Shown here piece after piece: positions 48,761-61,245 of a stretch of 64,000 nucleotides of DNA (positions are counted from its first letter, which is position 1; each line of letters opens with the position of its first letter). Both the position numbers and the translations under genes were made by a program. The notes below the pieces were generated by a model. That model searched no databases. It saw only the letters and a program-made list of their open reading frames with translations, and was not told where the DNA came from. The stretch is taken from contig CP136064.1 of NCBI GenBank assembly GCA_032622095.1, forward strand, positions 36,506,426-36,570,425. The letters run 5' to 3'. The DNA is from Siphonodentalium dalli (taxonomy: Eukaryota > Mollusca > Scaphopoda > Gadilida > Siphonodentaliidae).

Positions 48761-50105
48761 TCTTATATAACAGTTTATATGCTGTTCTTAATCTATGCGT
48801 CTTGGCATGATGCTACATTTATTTATCTTATATTTCAGTATATATGCTGTTCTTAATCTATGCATCTTGGCATGACGCTACATATATTTATCTTATATTA
48901 CCATTGGATCAGCATATATACTGTTATATAAGATAAATATATGTAGCGTTATGCCAAGACACATATATTAAGAACAGCATATATACTGTTATATAAGATA
49001 AATATATGTAGCGTTATGCCAAGATGCAGAAATTAAGAACATCATATACACTGTTATATAAGATAAATATATGTAGGGTCATGCCAAGATACATAGATTA
49101 AGAACAACATATATACTGTTATATAAGATAAATATACGTAGCGTCATGCCAACATACACTGATTAAGAACAGCATATATACTGTTATATAAGATAACTAT
49201 ATGTAGCGCCATGCCAAGATACATAGATTAAGAACAGCATATATACTGTCATATAAGAAATATTTATGTAGCGTCATGCCAAGATGCATATATTAAGAAC
49301 AGCATATATACTGTTATATATGATGTATATATGTAGCGTTATGCCAAGATGCCTAGATTAAGAACAGCATATATACTGTTATATAAGATAAATATATGTA
49401 GCGTCATGCCAAGATGCATATATTAAGAACAGCATATATACTGTTATATAAGATAAATATATGTAGCGTCATGCCAAGATACATAGATTAAGAACAACAT
49501 GTATACTGTTATATATGATGTATATATGTAGCGTCATGCCAAGATGCATAGATTAAGAACAACATGTATACTGTTATATATGATGTATATATGTAGCGTC
49601 ATGCCAAGATGCATAGATTAAGAACAACATGTATACTGTTATATAAGATAAATATATGTAGCGTCATGCCAAGATACATAGATTAAGAAAAGCAAATATA
49701 CTGTTATATAAGATTACTATATATAGCGTCATGCCAAGATGCATATATTAAGAACAGCATGTATACTGTTATATAAGATAAATATATGTTGCGTCATGCC
49801 AAGATGCATATATTAAGAACAGCATATATACTGTTATATAAGATAAATATATGTAGCGTCATGCCAAGATACATAGAATAAGGACAGCATATATACTGTT
49901 ATATACAAATAAATATATGTAGCGTCGTGCCAAGATGCATAGATTAAGAACAACATGTATACTGTTATATAAGATAAATATATGTAGCGTTATGCCAAGA
50001 CGCATAGATTAAGAACAGCATATATACTGTTATATAAGATAAATATATGTAGCGTTATGCCAGGACACATATATTAAGAACAACATATATACTGCGATAT
50101 GGACT

Positions 50106-50690
50106 ACCTATATTCTATATAAAAATATATAACTATAAAATCTGATCAAGTAATATAGGTAGCCGAACAAGAACGTAAATACAGTGGGTCCGAAAACGCC
50201 ATAACAAATAAAAGTAACAAGAGTACACAAGCCTAAAAGGCTTAACTGGAAAGACCGGGGATGAACAAGAAACATGAAAATGAAAACCCGGACAGACCTG
50301 AAAGATATGACAAAAAAGTCCCCACCTTGCAGTTATGGAAAAAAAGGGGGGGGGGGGCACTTAATCTGTGAAAACAAATATTGGATTAAAAACAGAAAAT
50401 GTATGCTTTAAAAGGCTCCAAAGTAAAATGGAGACAAAATAACTGGTGGGTGGGGGAAAACCGTGAAGGTGGAAGAAACAAAAGATAATGGATCAGGCTG
50501 AGCGAAGGTGGTTGAAAGGGGAGGCGGTGGGTGAAAAAGTTGTGAGATAGAGTAAAATATGCGTCTGCACCTTGTGTTGGTGTGAGCGAGATAGATTAAT
50601 CTGACGAAGAGACGGAAACTGGTCCAGATAATGCTGAATGTGGCAAATCAGAATAAACTTAGGTACTGTTGTTTTGATTCTTGGAAGTCA
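50106..50690. other. Gene-free stretch
   Basis: It includes an A/G-run at 50,340-50,358. No coding sense was recognised. Confidence 0.4.
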
Positions 50691-51975
50691 AAATATGACT
50701 ATTCGGTGCACCTATATACGGTTACGGCCATTATGGGCGCTTAGTGGAGAATGGATTTCGAAATGCCACATCGCGATTGTGGGTTTTCATCATTCCAGAA
50801 GGCTACGACTTATGTTGGAACTAATATATGGCTTATATTATGTACCGTTTTGTCCATTGAAATAATGACAAAAAGTTGAAATTCGTATGTGATAATACGA
50901 CTTCTTTTCAATTTCTGGCCGCCAGTTTGGTCGCCATCTTTACTGTGAGAATTTGCCAAACTCAATTGAGTACTTCATATAAATTTTACATATGAACATG
51001 TAATTGTGGGCATAAATCGCGTAACAATAAGGCCCATCGTAAGAAAGTAAAGGAATGTGAGCTTGTTTTCAAATTTCGGTCGCCATTTTGGCCGCCATCT
51101 TCGATTTGCAAAACAATTTCTTGCATGAGATGCAAGGTAATTACTTCACCTCAGTATTTGCAACTCAACTGTCAGCATATGCCCAGTTGTCTCGAAAATA
51201 ATGCCCAATAATGTAGAAATGAGGGAATTTCGGTGATTTTTCAAAAATATTTCGGCCATTGTGGGCGTCATTTTAGATTTTGGGGGACTTTTATTTGTAT
51301 ATGATATAAGGACAGTTCTTCGCCTAAGTTTACAATAGTAAACAGTGTGGATTTATCGTGACAATAACGCTCACTGATGTTAAAATCGGCGATTTTCTAT
51401 TTCTGGTGGCCACTTTGGCCGCCATCTTGGATTTGGGTGAATATTCCTCAACTCAGGTATAAGAGGAATCTTAGCTCGAGTATCTACTGCGCATATATAT
51501 GCATGGGTGTTGTTATAATAGCAATAACATTCATTGATTCGAAACATTACATCGCGTTATTAGCGTCGATTCGGCTTTGACCTATTATACCGGCATTTGG
51601 GAAAACGTGATATCGGACAAAATATCACATAACGAATGAATATTATAGGCGCCTTGTGTTTGCTAATGACTCTTCTATACGATAAATGTATAAATTCACG
51701 CCAAGATGCCAACATTTTCCCACAGAGACAAACGAAAGGTGGTGAAATGTCAGAAAAATAGCATATTTTCACATTTCGCCGCCATCTTTGCCGCCATATT
51801 GGATTCTGGTGTCGGATTGTTGCCCAATTGGTAAGGGTTGTATATTAGCATAACGAATCGAGCGGAAAACAAGACCGCATGTGATATCATCTTTACTATA
51901 ACGGCGATCAAAGAGACCTGGTGCATATACAAAAATGGCCGCCATTATGGACGCCCTCTTGCCTGGAGTCTCTGC
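50690..51975. repeat. GGCCGCCATCTT-type tandem units
   Basis: The motif TGGCCGCCATCTTGGATTTG or variants recurs near 50,720, 50,920, 51,080, 51,255, 51,405, 51,775 and 51,940, spaced 150-370 bp. Similar text around each (TTACTTCA, CATATGAT, ATAATAGCAATAAC) shows degenerate tandem copies. The array at 61,920-63,490 carries the complementary CCAAGATGGC motif. Confidence 0.65.
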
Positions 51976-51989
51976 GGCCACTTTGTTTT

Positions 51990-54900
51990 CTGGTTAACAA
52001 CCGAAAAAACTTAGAGGAGACATTAAGAAAGAAAATTAGTGGGGTGAAGTTGAGTCCTGGGGGTGCAGGGGTTGGCATTTTTGTAAATGAAAAACTTTCT
52101 TATAAAATCCGTGATGACCTAACGATATTTATCCCACATGTTATTGAAACTATATTCATAGAAATTGACTCGGGTCACTCATTGTGTGTTGTGGCATCTA
52201 TCTACAGACCAAATACGGCACCTCATGCAGATATCGATATATTTATAGATAAAATTACAAGTGTGGTCGAACAATTAAATGATTCTGGAACAAAGGCATA
52301 TCTCATAGGAGACTTCAACATCGACTTGCTTAACTTTCAGTCACATACGAAAACTAACAACTTCATTGAAACTATGTTTAAAAATGGATTCTTACCTGTA
52401 ATTACAAAACCTACACGAATAACCGACCACTCGGCAACACTCATTGATCATATTTATACTAATAACAATGTTTCCCGTGCCGATACTGGGATTATCCTCT
52501 CCGATGTGTCAGACCATTTTGCTACATTTTATTCCGAATATCACGATCATAAGTATATAAAAGCGAGCAGCTCTACCGAGAAACGTATAATTAGTAAAGA
52601 GAACACAGACAAATTTAAATCAATACTTCGACAACAAGATTTTCGATGTGTCTTCGATAGTACTTCACCAAACCAAGCTTATGACAATTTTCTTTCAATA
52701 TATCTATGGGCGTTTAATGAATCATTTCCATTGGTCAGTTCTAAACCACCAACTAAATATATAAAAAAAACAACCTTGGATGACAAAAGATCTCATTAAC
52801 TCCTCTTTAGTCAAGAACAAACTTTACATAACAAAATTAAAAGCTCCTAGTGATAACAACGCTGAGAAATATAACATATATTGTCGAATATACAAATCCT
52901 TAATTAGGAAAAGCAAAAAACTATACTACAACAATATTCTCCACGAAAATAGATTTGACATGCGACGTACATGGGACATCCTGAAAAATTCTCTTAAAGT
53001 AACAAATAACACTCCAAAAATACCAACAAATATATCAAATGGAAACACTATAATTTCGTAACCAGAGAAAATAGCTCAAGAATTTAACGATTATTTTGCG
53101 AATATAGGTAAAAAAAACTAGTGACGAGGTGCCCTGTAACATCGGAATGATATTTTCCGACTATCTAACTGATCCCAATGCAAACAACTTTTTCATGTTC
53201 CCAACAGATACATGTGAAGTTTTGAAACTCTCGAATGACATCACTGGAAAAGGAACCACAGATATCGATAACCTGTCATCAAACTTAATGAAACAGACCA
53301 TACCCGAAATGTCCCCAGCGCTAACGCATATATTCAATCTATCATTTAAACAAGGTATTTTCCCCGATAGGATGAAAATATCAAAAGTAATTCTACTTTA
53401 TAAAAGTGAATCTCTCGATAAAATAACGAATTATAGGCCGATAAGCATTCTGCCCGTTTTCTCGAAGTTGTTAGAAACTCATGCATAAAAGGCTTTTTTC
53501 ATTTCTCGAAAAACATGAAATTTTACATAAAAATCAATATGGCTTCCGTAAGAATCACTCTACCATACATCCTTTGATGCACCTTCTAGATCATGTAGCA
53601 ACAAACAACGACAACCCAACTAAGGATTCTACATTAGCAATTTTCATAGACTTATCAAAAGCATTCGATACAATTAACCATGATATTTTATTGAAAAAAT
53701 TAGAACATTATGGAATTCGGGGGGTTTCCAATGAATGGTTTAAGAGTTATTTAAAGGGAAGAAAACAATACGTTGATTGTCTTGGTCAAACGTCTGACTG
53801 CGAAAATAACGTGTGGTGTGCCCCAAGGGTCCGTTCTTGGCCCGATAATTTTTCTTCTGTGTGTTAGCGATATGCCCAAATGTACCTCGATGAACTTACT
53901 ATCATTCGCCGATGATACCACGCTTTAATTTTCTGGTCAAGATAGGAAACAGTTGAAAAAAATCATCAACGGCAGAAATAAAAAACATTTTTGAATGGTG
54001 TTGTTGCAATAAACTATCTATCAACGCAACTAAAAGTAAATTCATATTGATCCACCCCAAATGCAACGAGGACAAATGGAGAAATTTTACACCAAAATTG
54101 AATAATATGGAACTAATTAGAGTTGGGAATCAAATGCGAGTAAAATCAATAAAATGTTTAGGCATTTTGATCGATGAAAACTTGACTTTTAAAAACCATA
54201 TATCAATGATACAACGTAAACTGTACCACACTCTCTACTTATTGAACAAAGTTAAAAACTTTCTACCAAAAAAATCTCGAAAAACTCTATATCAGTCGTT
54301 AATCCATAGTTATATTGTTTATGGTCTCCCGATATGGGGACACTCGATTCACGCGGGCGTACTATCTACCTTACAAAAAAGGGCAATTCGTATTTAATGC
54401 AACACAAAATATAGGAGTCACACAGAACCTCTCTTCAAACAAGAAAATATCATAATGTTCAAAGATATACATACAGTGAATGCATCTATCTTTATGTACA
54501 ACCGGTCTAGAAATAATCTCCCCAAATCGTTTAAGAATATGTTCACATATTCCCTCGGTGTTAACACTAGGCAGGCTGATAAATTAAGAAGCAATAAGCA
54601 AAGAACATGTTTTTCAGAAGTCCTACCAAAGCATTCATTTCCTAAAGTGTGGAACTCGATAAATTCCGAAATAAAAAAAAGTTAATTTATTTACACATTC
54701 AAAAAGTTATTGTCTCTGGAACTAATAGGTAAATATTCTCAAATGGTTATCCGTGAAAACAAATTATGCTTCATTTGCAGTCGGCAAAAAATCCACATGA
54801 CTCAATAATCTGCCAAGGTTAACTTTTTAACTCATATTATTATGCACCCTGAACATCCTAGATAGCCCTGTGTCACATGCACGGTGCTGTCCGCGAATGT

Positions 54901-55257
54901 GACGCAGCACTGTCGCAACAACCTCACTAGTTTTGTTTCAATATCTTAAACTTGTCCAAAATCTCTATTACGGTACAGAATTGTTCAAAACTCAACCCAG
55001 TCTTGATTAAAAGTCTTGATTACAATGAATACATAAAATATTAAAGTAGGCACCAACCGGCCATCCAACAACCAAATAGTCTGTGTCAAATTGTAAATAC
55101 GCCATCACATGTTTATATTACATTTATAATTCAGGGGCAGCAGTAAGACGGCCAGCTAGGTCATGCTGCTCCTGTGCAATAGTATACTTTTGTTTACTAT
55201 TTTGTTAACGTGTTGTATTTTAATATTATTGTGCAAATAAAGATCTATCTATCTATC
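51990..55257 (+). pseudogene. LINE ORF2: endonuclease plus reverse transcriptase, decayed
   Basis: The endonuclease C-terminal half is at 52,040-52,560: GAGVGIFVNEKLS, SIYRPNTAPH, YLIGDFNIDLL, VITKPTRITDHSATLIDHI and SDVSDHFATF, as in APE-type LINE nucleases. A frameshift in the A-run near 52,770 precedes PWMTKDLINSSLVKNKLY. A stop at 53,059 interrupts the segment before EKIAQEFNDYFANIGKK. Reverse transcriptase follows: [18 protein letters not shown] (53,430), [30 protein letters not shown] (53,645), a frameshift, [15 protein letters not shown] and SFADDTT (53,815-53,930), a thumb with IKCLGILIDENLTFKNHI (54,145) and a C-terminus with FPKVWNSI (54,640). The 3' end is AATAAAGATCTATCTATCTA near 55,257. 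It resembles the CR1/L2/Jockey group and lost its 5' part. It is inactive. Confidence 0.85.
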
Positions 55258-55261
55258 ATTC

Positions 55262-55350
55262 GACAATGTCCATGGGCATGACCATACACCTGACATTAGG
55301 AACATCGTAAGGGATTTGGACCATATAGACAAATGTATCTTCATATCCAA
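55262..55350 (-). pseudogene. Inverted ORF1 zinc-knuckle fragment
   Basis: On the minus strand AATCCCTTACGATGTTCCTA then ATGTCAGGTGTATGGTCATG aligns with the + copy at 55,870-55,930. It reads NPLRCS-stop-CQVYGHAHGHC, a damaged CCHC knuckle. Confidence 0.6.
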
Positions 55351-55830
55351 CCTTCACCCGGGTGGGCCCGGGATAGAATAGGCATACCGCCCCGCAGCGA
55401 GGGGTAAGAATCCCCTAATGTGGCACCCTGTTTTCCGTGGGGTGCAATCCCTGAGGTGTGGTGTAGGGGTCCTGGTGATTCTAGGGCGGCCGCACCACGT
55501 GAGGCATGGACCTGCGGGTACGGCTTAGCTGATGTTTGAAGTACTGTTTTCTGTTTGTTCACGTATGTTTCTGTTCTCTCTTGTCTCTTGGGTGTTCGTC
55601 CTGATGATTGTTGAATGTTGAATCCTGTATTGTCCACGCATGTCTCGCTGTGGGAAGGTATTAACGGTCACGGTTGCTCTTAATAAAACATTGAATGGTA
55701 GCAGAGCAGTTTTGAGAATCCCGCGATATCTCCGACTCTTCTGAGTCGGTGATATTGACTTGAGTTGGACCACAGAATATTTAGGACAGTTGATGGACTA
55801 AAAGTACCTTTGCATAGTTATCTTTTGATA
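55351..55830. other. Spacer between the two ORF1 knuckle copies
   Basis: The minus-strand frames at 55,341-55,637 and 55,525-55,773 could be remnants of LINE leader or ORF1 sequence, but show no domain. Local GC is higher than in the surroundings. Confidence 0.35.
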
Positions 55831-55834
55831 TCCG

Positions 55835-56260
55835 TTGGTATTGAAAGTTGGACATATGAAGATAGATTTGTCTACAAATGTTGCAAATCCCTTACGATGT
55901 TTTAAATGTCAGGGGCATGGTCATGCCCATGAACATTGTAAAAATAAAGAAACCGCATGTGCACGCTGTTCTGTTTCTGATCATGATCATAAGGATTGTA
56001 CTAAAAAAAAAAAAGGCCAAACTGCCAAGTTACGCATAATACAACGGATCATTCATGTCCGATATTGGACTATGAATTCAAAATTCAACGGTGTAAGGCT
56101 GAGAAAGATCTGTCGTATTTCGATGCAATAAAACGAATTGGTGCTAGTCCATCAATTCAACCAGTCACATTCTCTGGTATCGTTTCTACAAAAAGTGTGC
56201 TGATGCCAGCACTCCGACAGACAACAGGCAGACCAACACCATTCGTGTATCGCAAGGGAC
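55835..56260 (+). pseudogene. LINE ORF1 remnant with two CCHC knuckles
   Basis: After a stop the + frame reads VANPLRCFKCQGHGHAHEHC and then CARCSVSDHDHKDC. Both are C-x2-C-x4-H-x4-C knuckles, in the NPLRCFKCQ context typical of ORF1 proteins of Jockey/CR1-like LINEs. A frameshift in the A-run near 56,010 leads to LDYEFKIQRCKAEKDLSYFD then AIKRIGASPS, matching the usual segment after the knuckles. The protein end and the following ORF2 are missing. An inverted partial copy lies 0.5 kb upstream. Confidence 0.7.
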
Positions 56261-57043
56261 ACACATTGACGTAACTGGTCTAACTCCAGTCACAGGGCAC
56301 GTAAACGTCTGCCGAAGAAGCACCCGTTGCCCACAAATAATGCACTCAAGTTGAGCCAGTTGCTGCAACAGTCTATTCGTGTTGATATATTGCTCCAACA
56401 CAAAAATCGCATGTTGCTTAGAAACGAAAATCGCCGAAGTCGCTCCAACGTTTAGAATCTCAGAAAGAGAGGTTCTCATTTGAACTATAAAACATTGACA
56501 AGATGTTTGATAAGAAACGATCAACACTAAAAGGCATCAAACATTATTTGTGGATTGAGACTATCGGCTGTCACAGTGTGAATGACATTCTGTCCGACAC
56601 ACACGTTGATAAAGGTTCATGCGCGATTCATCAAATAATATAAATACCTTACCAATGCAGACTCTGATGTTATAACTACTTTAAATATTTCGATGTGCAG
56701 CACTGGTAATTCCGAGTAATATTTTATATTTATTATATATTTTTGTTCTACTTTTATAAGTTTTATGGTATGCATGCACACTTGTCAGTTCTTGGACTTA
56801 TATTCCTGACTCCAAGTGGAAATATTCCTTTTGTGTGCTTTTATTGATTTAATCTAATCAACTGTCTGATTTGTCTACAATCTTTTTTGATACCTGATTC
56901 TGTTCTATTTTTTTTTTCTAGAAAAAGTGGTAGCACTGAAATTGGGGTATAATTATTTTATAATGCAGTATCTTTTAATTTATATATAGGTGTCACTCTT
57001 GTAATTTTCAGTTTTTATGAAAAGAAAACCGCTTCAGAGAGAA

Positions 57044-57076
<33 letters not shown>

Positions 57077-57490
57077 GATAGAGAGAGAGATATGTTCCAT
57101 ATATGATTTAATGGTGTAATAATTGTATGCTATTTGAAACCACCTATTTCAGAAGCCATTCTGGGATCAAATCTACTTATAACTCCCACAATTTCCTGTT
57201 CGTGTGTAGGATCCATAAACATTGAATAGGAGAGTCCTTTAGTAAGATAGCTACTGGCAATATTGATGTTATATTTTGACCAAAGTTAACTAAGTATTCA
57301 TTTAATTGTTGCTAATAATTTTTGTATCTGTGATATATTTATATTCGTGAAAAACTTTAGTTTAATTTCCCCGCACAATATTTTAATTAAGCAGATATTT
57401 CAAATATTCCAGGATTTGTTAATATTATTCTGAGATTCTTGGTTTCAGAATATTTTTTAGATTGTCTTAATATTTAATTTAATTTATTCC
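56261..57490. other. Gene-free stretch with GA microsatellite
   Basis: (GA)n with CAGA interruptions lies at 57,035-57,090. The rest is AT-rich, without coding sense. Confidence 0.5.
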
Positions 57491-57494
57491 CACC

Positions 57495-57830
57495 CCAGAG
57501 GACTGTTATAAGCAGCATGTATGTGTGTCCGTCCATCAAACCGATGCTGTCCACATGATAACTTGAGCAATATTCAACGAAAGTTCTTGATATTTGGTAC
57601 ATGTGTGTCCATATTTGAGAAGACGCAGGACAAGTTCGAATTTGGTCACGGTCTGAAGATTTTTGACGGAGTTATGCCCCTTTTTAGACTTAGAAATTGT
57701 TGTTTTCTGGTCGATCTTATACGACTTAGAAATAATATTAATGTTGTCTTAGTGATACGTTGAGCAATCTTCAAAAACATCTCTTGATATTTGGTGTGTG
57801 GCTCACATTTGAAAACACACAGGACATCGT
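57495..57830. repeat. Two degenerate units, about 197 bp
   Basis: TTGAGCAATATTCAACGAAA then CTTGATATTTGGTACATG (57,563) recurs as TTGAGCAATCTTCAAAAACA then CTTGATATTTGGTGTG (57,760). ACGGAGTTATGCCCCTTTTT at 57,668 is wording I recall from bivalve repeat families. Confidence 0.6.
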
Positions 57831-58880
57831 CTATTTGCAGTCAGGTTTTGGCAGAATACTTTGTTCTTAAAAAAGCCAGCGTCCAAAAAAGCCACCTCGA
57901 TTCGTGCGACATGGAGTCTGCGATAGATAGTACCCACTATTCTTTTCCTCCGAATAAATCTGTTATTTATTATGAAATTTCCATCAAAGCGATTTGTGTT
58001 CAAGTTAAGATTTGTTCGTTCTCTGTGTTTAAGATGATAGTTTACACTACTCCAATCACACCCCAGTTTGATCATTATCGTAAGTTTGATAGAGCCATAT
58101 CTCAGTGGGTGGGTGGTCCAGAGGCCGAAAAATTCGTGCTTGTAAATTTTTTCCAAAATGGTTTTTTTCCAAACAATTTACAAGTACTGACCATGTAATG
58201 TTGTTTGTAAGCATGTTAGTACCATGCTTGTTGGTATAGGGCTATATAGGCAGCTATAGTGACTCTTTACCATCAGATTTAGCAACATTCTGGATTTCAC
58301 AGGATCACGGCCCACTTCACAGTGGACCACCGTAATAGCATTCAGGAAACTTACGATCAACGGAAGAAATATTTAGTAACAAAATTAATATATTACCCAG
58401 TTGTATTACTTAAATAAAAGATAATAAAACAAAAAACTGTATCACATATTGGATACTACATGGTGAATACTCAGTGATTACTATATATCATTGACCTGAT
58501 TGTTGCATAACATGAAATTGAAAAGGGTATCTCATAAATTTCTAATGTCTGAAATTCTGTCTTGTTCTGGCATGTAATCAAATTCATTCCTTCTGGTTAT
58601 TTCTCATCTTGAATTATTGCAAGTAATGTTAATTTGCAACAATTATCCAAATAAAACTGAATTGGTTATGATGAATGACCGTTACTGTTTACTGCTCAGA
58701 CAATCCCAACTGCAGGTGACGCTATTCTCATTGAATTTTCGAACTTCATCTTGGAGCTTTACTGCTCAACAAGATTAAACTAAAATACTAATTGTATACT
58801 AATATGATCGTACGTGGCACGTAATGGAGCAACCACCAAGTTGATCATTAAGTTCAACGTTACAATAATTATATGATGTA
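57831..58880. other. Gene-free stretch
   Basis: Overlapping frames on opposite strands at 57,791-58,198 (135 codons, +) and 57,803-58,156 (117 codons, minus) show no domain. The + frame begins inside the repeat unit before it, which argues against a gene. Confidence 0.4.
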
Positions 58881-58882
58881 CC

Positions 58883-59410
58883 ATACAGGGTACAGCATGT
58901 GTTACACCACTCGGAGAAATGTCTGTGTCGTCACACAAATACCATGCTAGAACTTGGATTAATATATTCGTAATCGTATATAGTCACCAATAGCCGGGTT
59001 ACTACCGTAGTAACGGACATTGCCCATCTAGTGAACTATTCAAACCCAGCATTGAAATCATGGTTATGATCAGTCCAAACATATGAGTAAAGTTCGAACA
59101 TAAGATAATAATAGCTGAGAACCTGGTGCGAATTTAACTGTGGTGGGGCCTCAAGCATATCTACCCCTGCACGTCAGAAAAGAAAAGTAGCTTGAGGATG
59201 GAAGTGAACCATCATCCCACAGTGAAATCAACCAGGCCTGTTTGGGTTTGAATAGTTCAATAGACAGGCAATGTCAGGTACTACGGTAGTAACCCGGCTA
59301 TTGGTGACTATATACGATTACGAATATATCAATTCAAGTTCTAACATGGTATTTTAGTGTGATGACACAGACATTTCTCCGAGTGGTGTAGCACATGTAG
59401 TACCCTGTAT
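58883..59410. mobile_element. TA-flanked foldback element with 170-bp arms
   Basis: The left arm starts CAGGGTACAGCATGTG just after TA. The right arm ends CACATGTAGTACCCTG before TA. The arms include CACTCGGAGAAATGTCTGTG, GTAATCGTATATAGTCACCA and CCGGGTTACTACCGTAGTA with their complements, and extend to about 59,050/59,240. The central 190 bp is unique. No transposase is present; Tc1/mariner-like by its TA sites. Confidence 0.75.
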
Positions 59411-59434
59411 GTATATATACATATATATATATAT

Positions 59435-61245
59435 CTATTATATATTTTGAAAGATCTGTGTGTTTGTTTGTGTGTAATCGATGGACTCAAAAACGACTCA
59501 GCCATTTCGATGAAACTTGGTACGTGGGGGTATTTTCGGGCCACGATGAACATAGGCCTATTAATTTGTTCGTGCGAGGTCAACTTTTCACGTGCCGAGG
59601 TCAAATCTGTTTTTACGCCGTTTTGCGCTAATATATTTCAGTTCGGTGCTCACAAATCGATTCGATATAGCGCGAATAATAAAATGCCAGTCATATAATT
59701 TGCATGGTTAGAATCTGTGGCGTTTCCTCTTTCCAACGATATATAATATGTATGTATCCGTTTTAGTTATCTGCCTCAATTATTAAGAAGAAGTGGTACG
59801 ATCTTCTATCAGGGTAAAAACGATGCGTAACTTCTATGACGTCGTTAGAGGTCATACAGTTAGACCACGTTAACTCTTACCCGGCCGATGCATTTGACTG
59901 TTTCAGATGTCTTGGCGATATCTCGGGCACCGATGGTAATTTATCTTTACGTTGAAACTTGATAATTAATGAGCGTGTGTGTATATGAGGCGCGTTTATA
60001 TACTTCAGTGGAAATCAAATCGGGTTAAACTGGCGGATTTTTACGGACGAAATTTGATGCATAGGGTATCTCGGTATCCGCTGGGCCGATTTCCCGGTAT
60101 CCGCTGGGCCGATTTCCACCATTTTTGGGGTGTTGGACCCCACCTGACCTTGACCTTCAAAATGGTCAATTCAAGGTCAAATCGGGTAAAACCGGATGGA
60201 TTTCGACGGGTACTTTTGTCGGGTACTTTTGTTCGGGCACTGTGTTTTGGACGGGTCAAATCGTGACCCCACTTGACCTTGGCCTTCAAAATAGACAATT
60301 CAAGGTCAAAGCCCGGACGAAGTCGGGTCACCTTCTAGTCTATTATATATTTTGAAAGATCTGTGTGTTTGTTTGTGTGTAATCGATGGACTCAAAAACG
60401 ACTAAGCCAATTTCGATGAAATTTGGTATTTTAGGGTATTTTCGGCCGGCGACGAACATAGGCATATTTATTTGTCCGTGCGAGGTCAACTTTTCACGTG
60501 CCGAGGTCAAATCTGTTTTTACGCCGTTTTGCGCTAATATATTTCAGTTCGGTGCTCACAAATCGATTCGATATAGCGCGAATAATAAATTGCCAGTCAT
60601 ATAATTTGCACGGTTAGAATCTGTGTGGCTTCATCTTTCCAACGATATATAATATGTATGTATCCGTTTTAGTTATCTGCCTCAATTATTAAGAAGAAGT
60701 GGTACGATCTTCTATCAGGGTAAAAACAATGCGTAACTTCTATGACGTCGTTAGAGGTCATAAAGTTAGATCACGTTAACTCTTAACCTGCCGATGCATT
60801 TGACTGTTTCAGACGTCTTGGCGATATCTCGGGCACCGATGGTAATTTATCTTTACGTTGAAACTTGATAATTAATGAGCGTGTGTATATGAGGCGCGTT
60901 TATATACTTCAGTGGAAATCAAATCGGGTTAAACTGGCGGATTTTTACGGACGAAATTTGATGCATAGGGTATCTCGGTATCCGCTGGGCCGATTTCCCG
61001 GTATCCGCTGGGCCGATTTCCACCATTTTTGGGGTGTTGGTGTTTGACCCCACCTGACCTTCAAAATGGTCAATTCAAGGTCAAATCGGGTAAAACCGGA
61101 TGGATTTCGACGGGTACTTTTGTCGGGTACTTTTGTGCGGGCACTGTGTTTTGGACGGGTCAAATCGTGACCCCACTTGACCTTGGCCTTCAAAATAGAC
61201 AATTCAAGGTCAAAGCCCGGACGAAGTCGGGTCACCTTCTAGTAT
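59435..61245. repeat. Direct duplication of a 905-bp unit
   Basis: CTATTATATATTTTGAAAGA (59,435) recurs at 60,340, and the units stay alike to GAAGTCGGGTCACCTTCTAG. Each holds GGACTCAAAAACGACT, AACTTTTCACGTGCCGAGGT, two adjacent GGTATCCGCTGGGCCGATTT copies and a repeated TTCAAGGTCAAA. AT microsatellites border the pair. Frames such as 60,041-60,331 on the minus strand occur in both copies but show no known domain. Confidence 0.85.

Larger units (their letters stand above)
44855..50105. repeat. 65-bp satellite array with inverted blocks
   Basis: The unit is AAGAACAGCATATATACTGT, TATATAAGATAAATATATGT, AGCGTCATGCCAAGATGCAT, AGATT. It is forward at 44,855-47,750, inverted at about 47,886-48,395 and 48,755-48,900, and forward again at 48,905-50,105. 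Positions 46,005-46,815 are repeated at 46,939-47,749 (offset 934 bp), including a non-unit spacer (CTCCACCTGTTCTGTATATA and following) that also occurs inverted at 48,065-48,235. TTAA inside the unit is the insertion site of the palindromic elements at 44,909 and 45,523. No gene is present. Confidence 0.9.

Noticed and set aside
57791-58198. 135-codon plus-strand gene
   Set aside because: It starts inside a degenerate repeat unit, overlaps an equally long antisense frame and has no domain.
60041-61235. Repeated 96-codon minus-strand frames
   Set aside because: They are present in both copies only because the 905-bp unit is duplicated; the text reflects short internal repeats.
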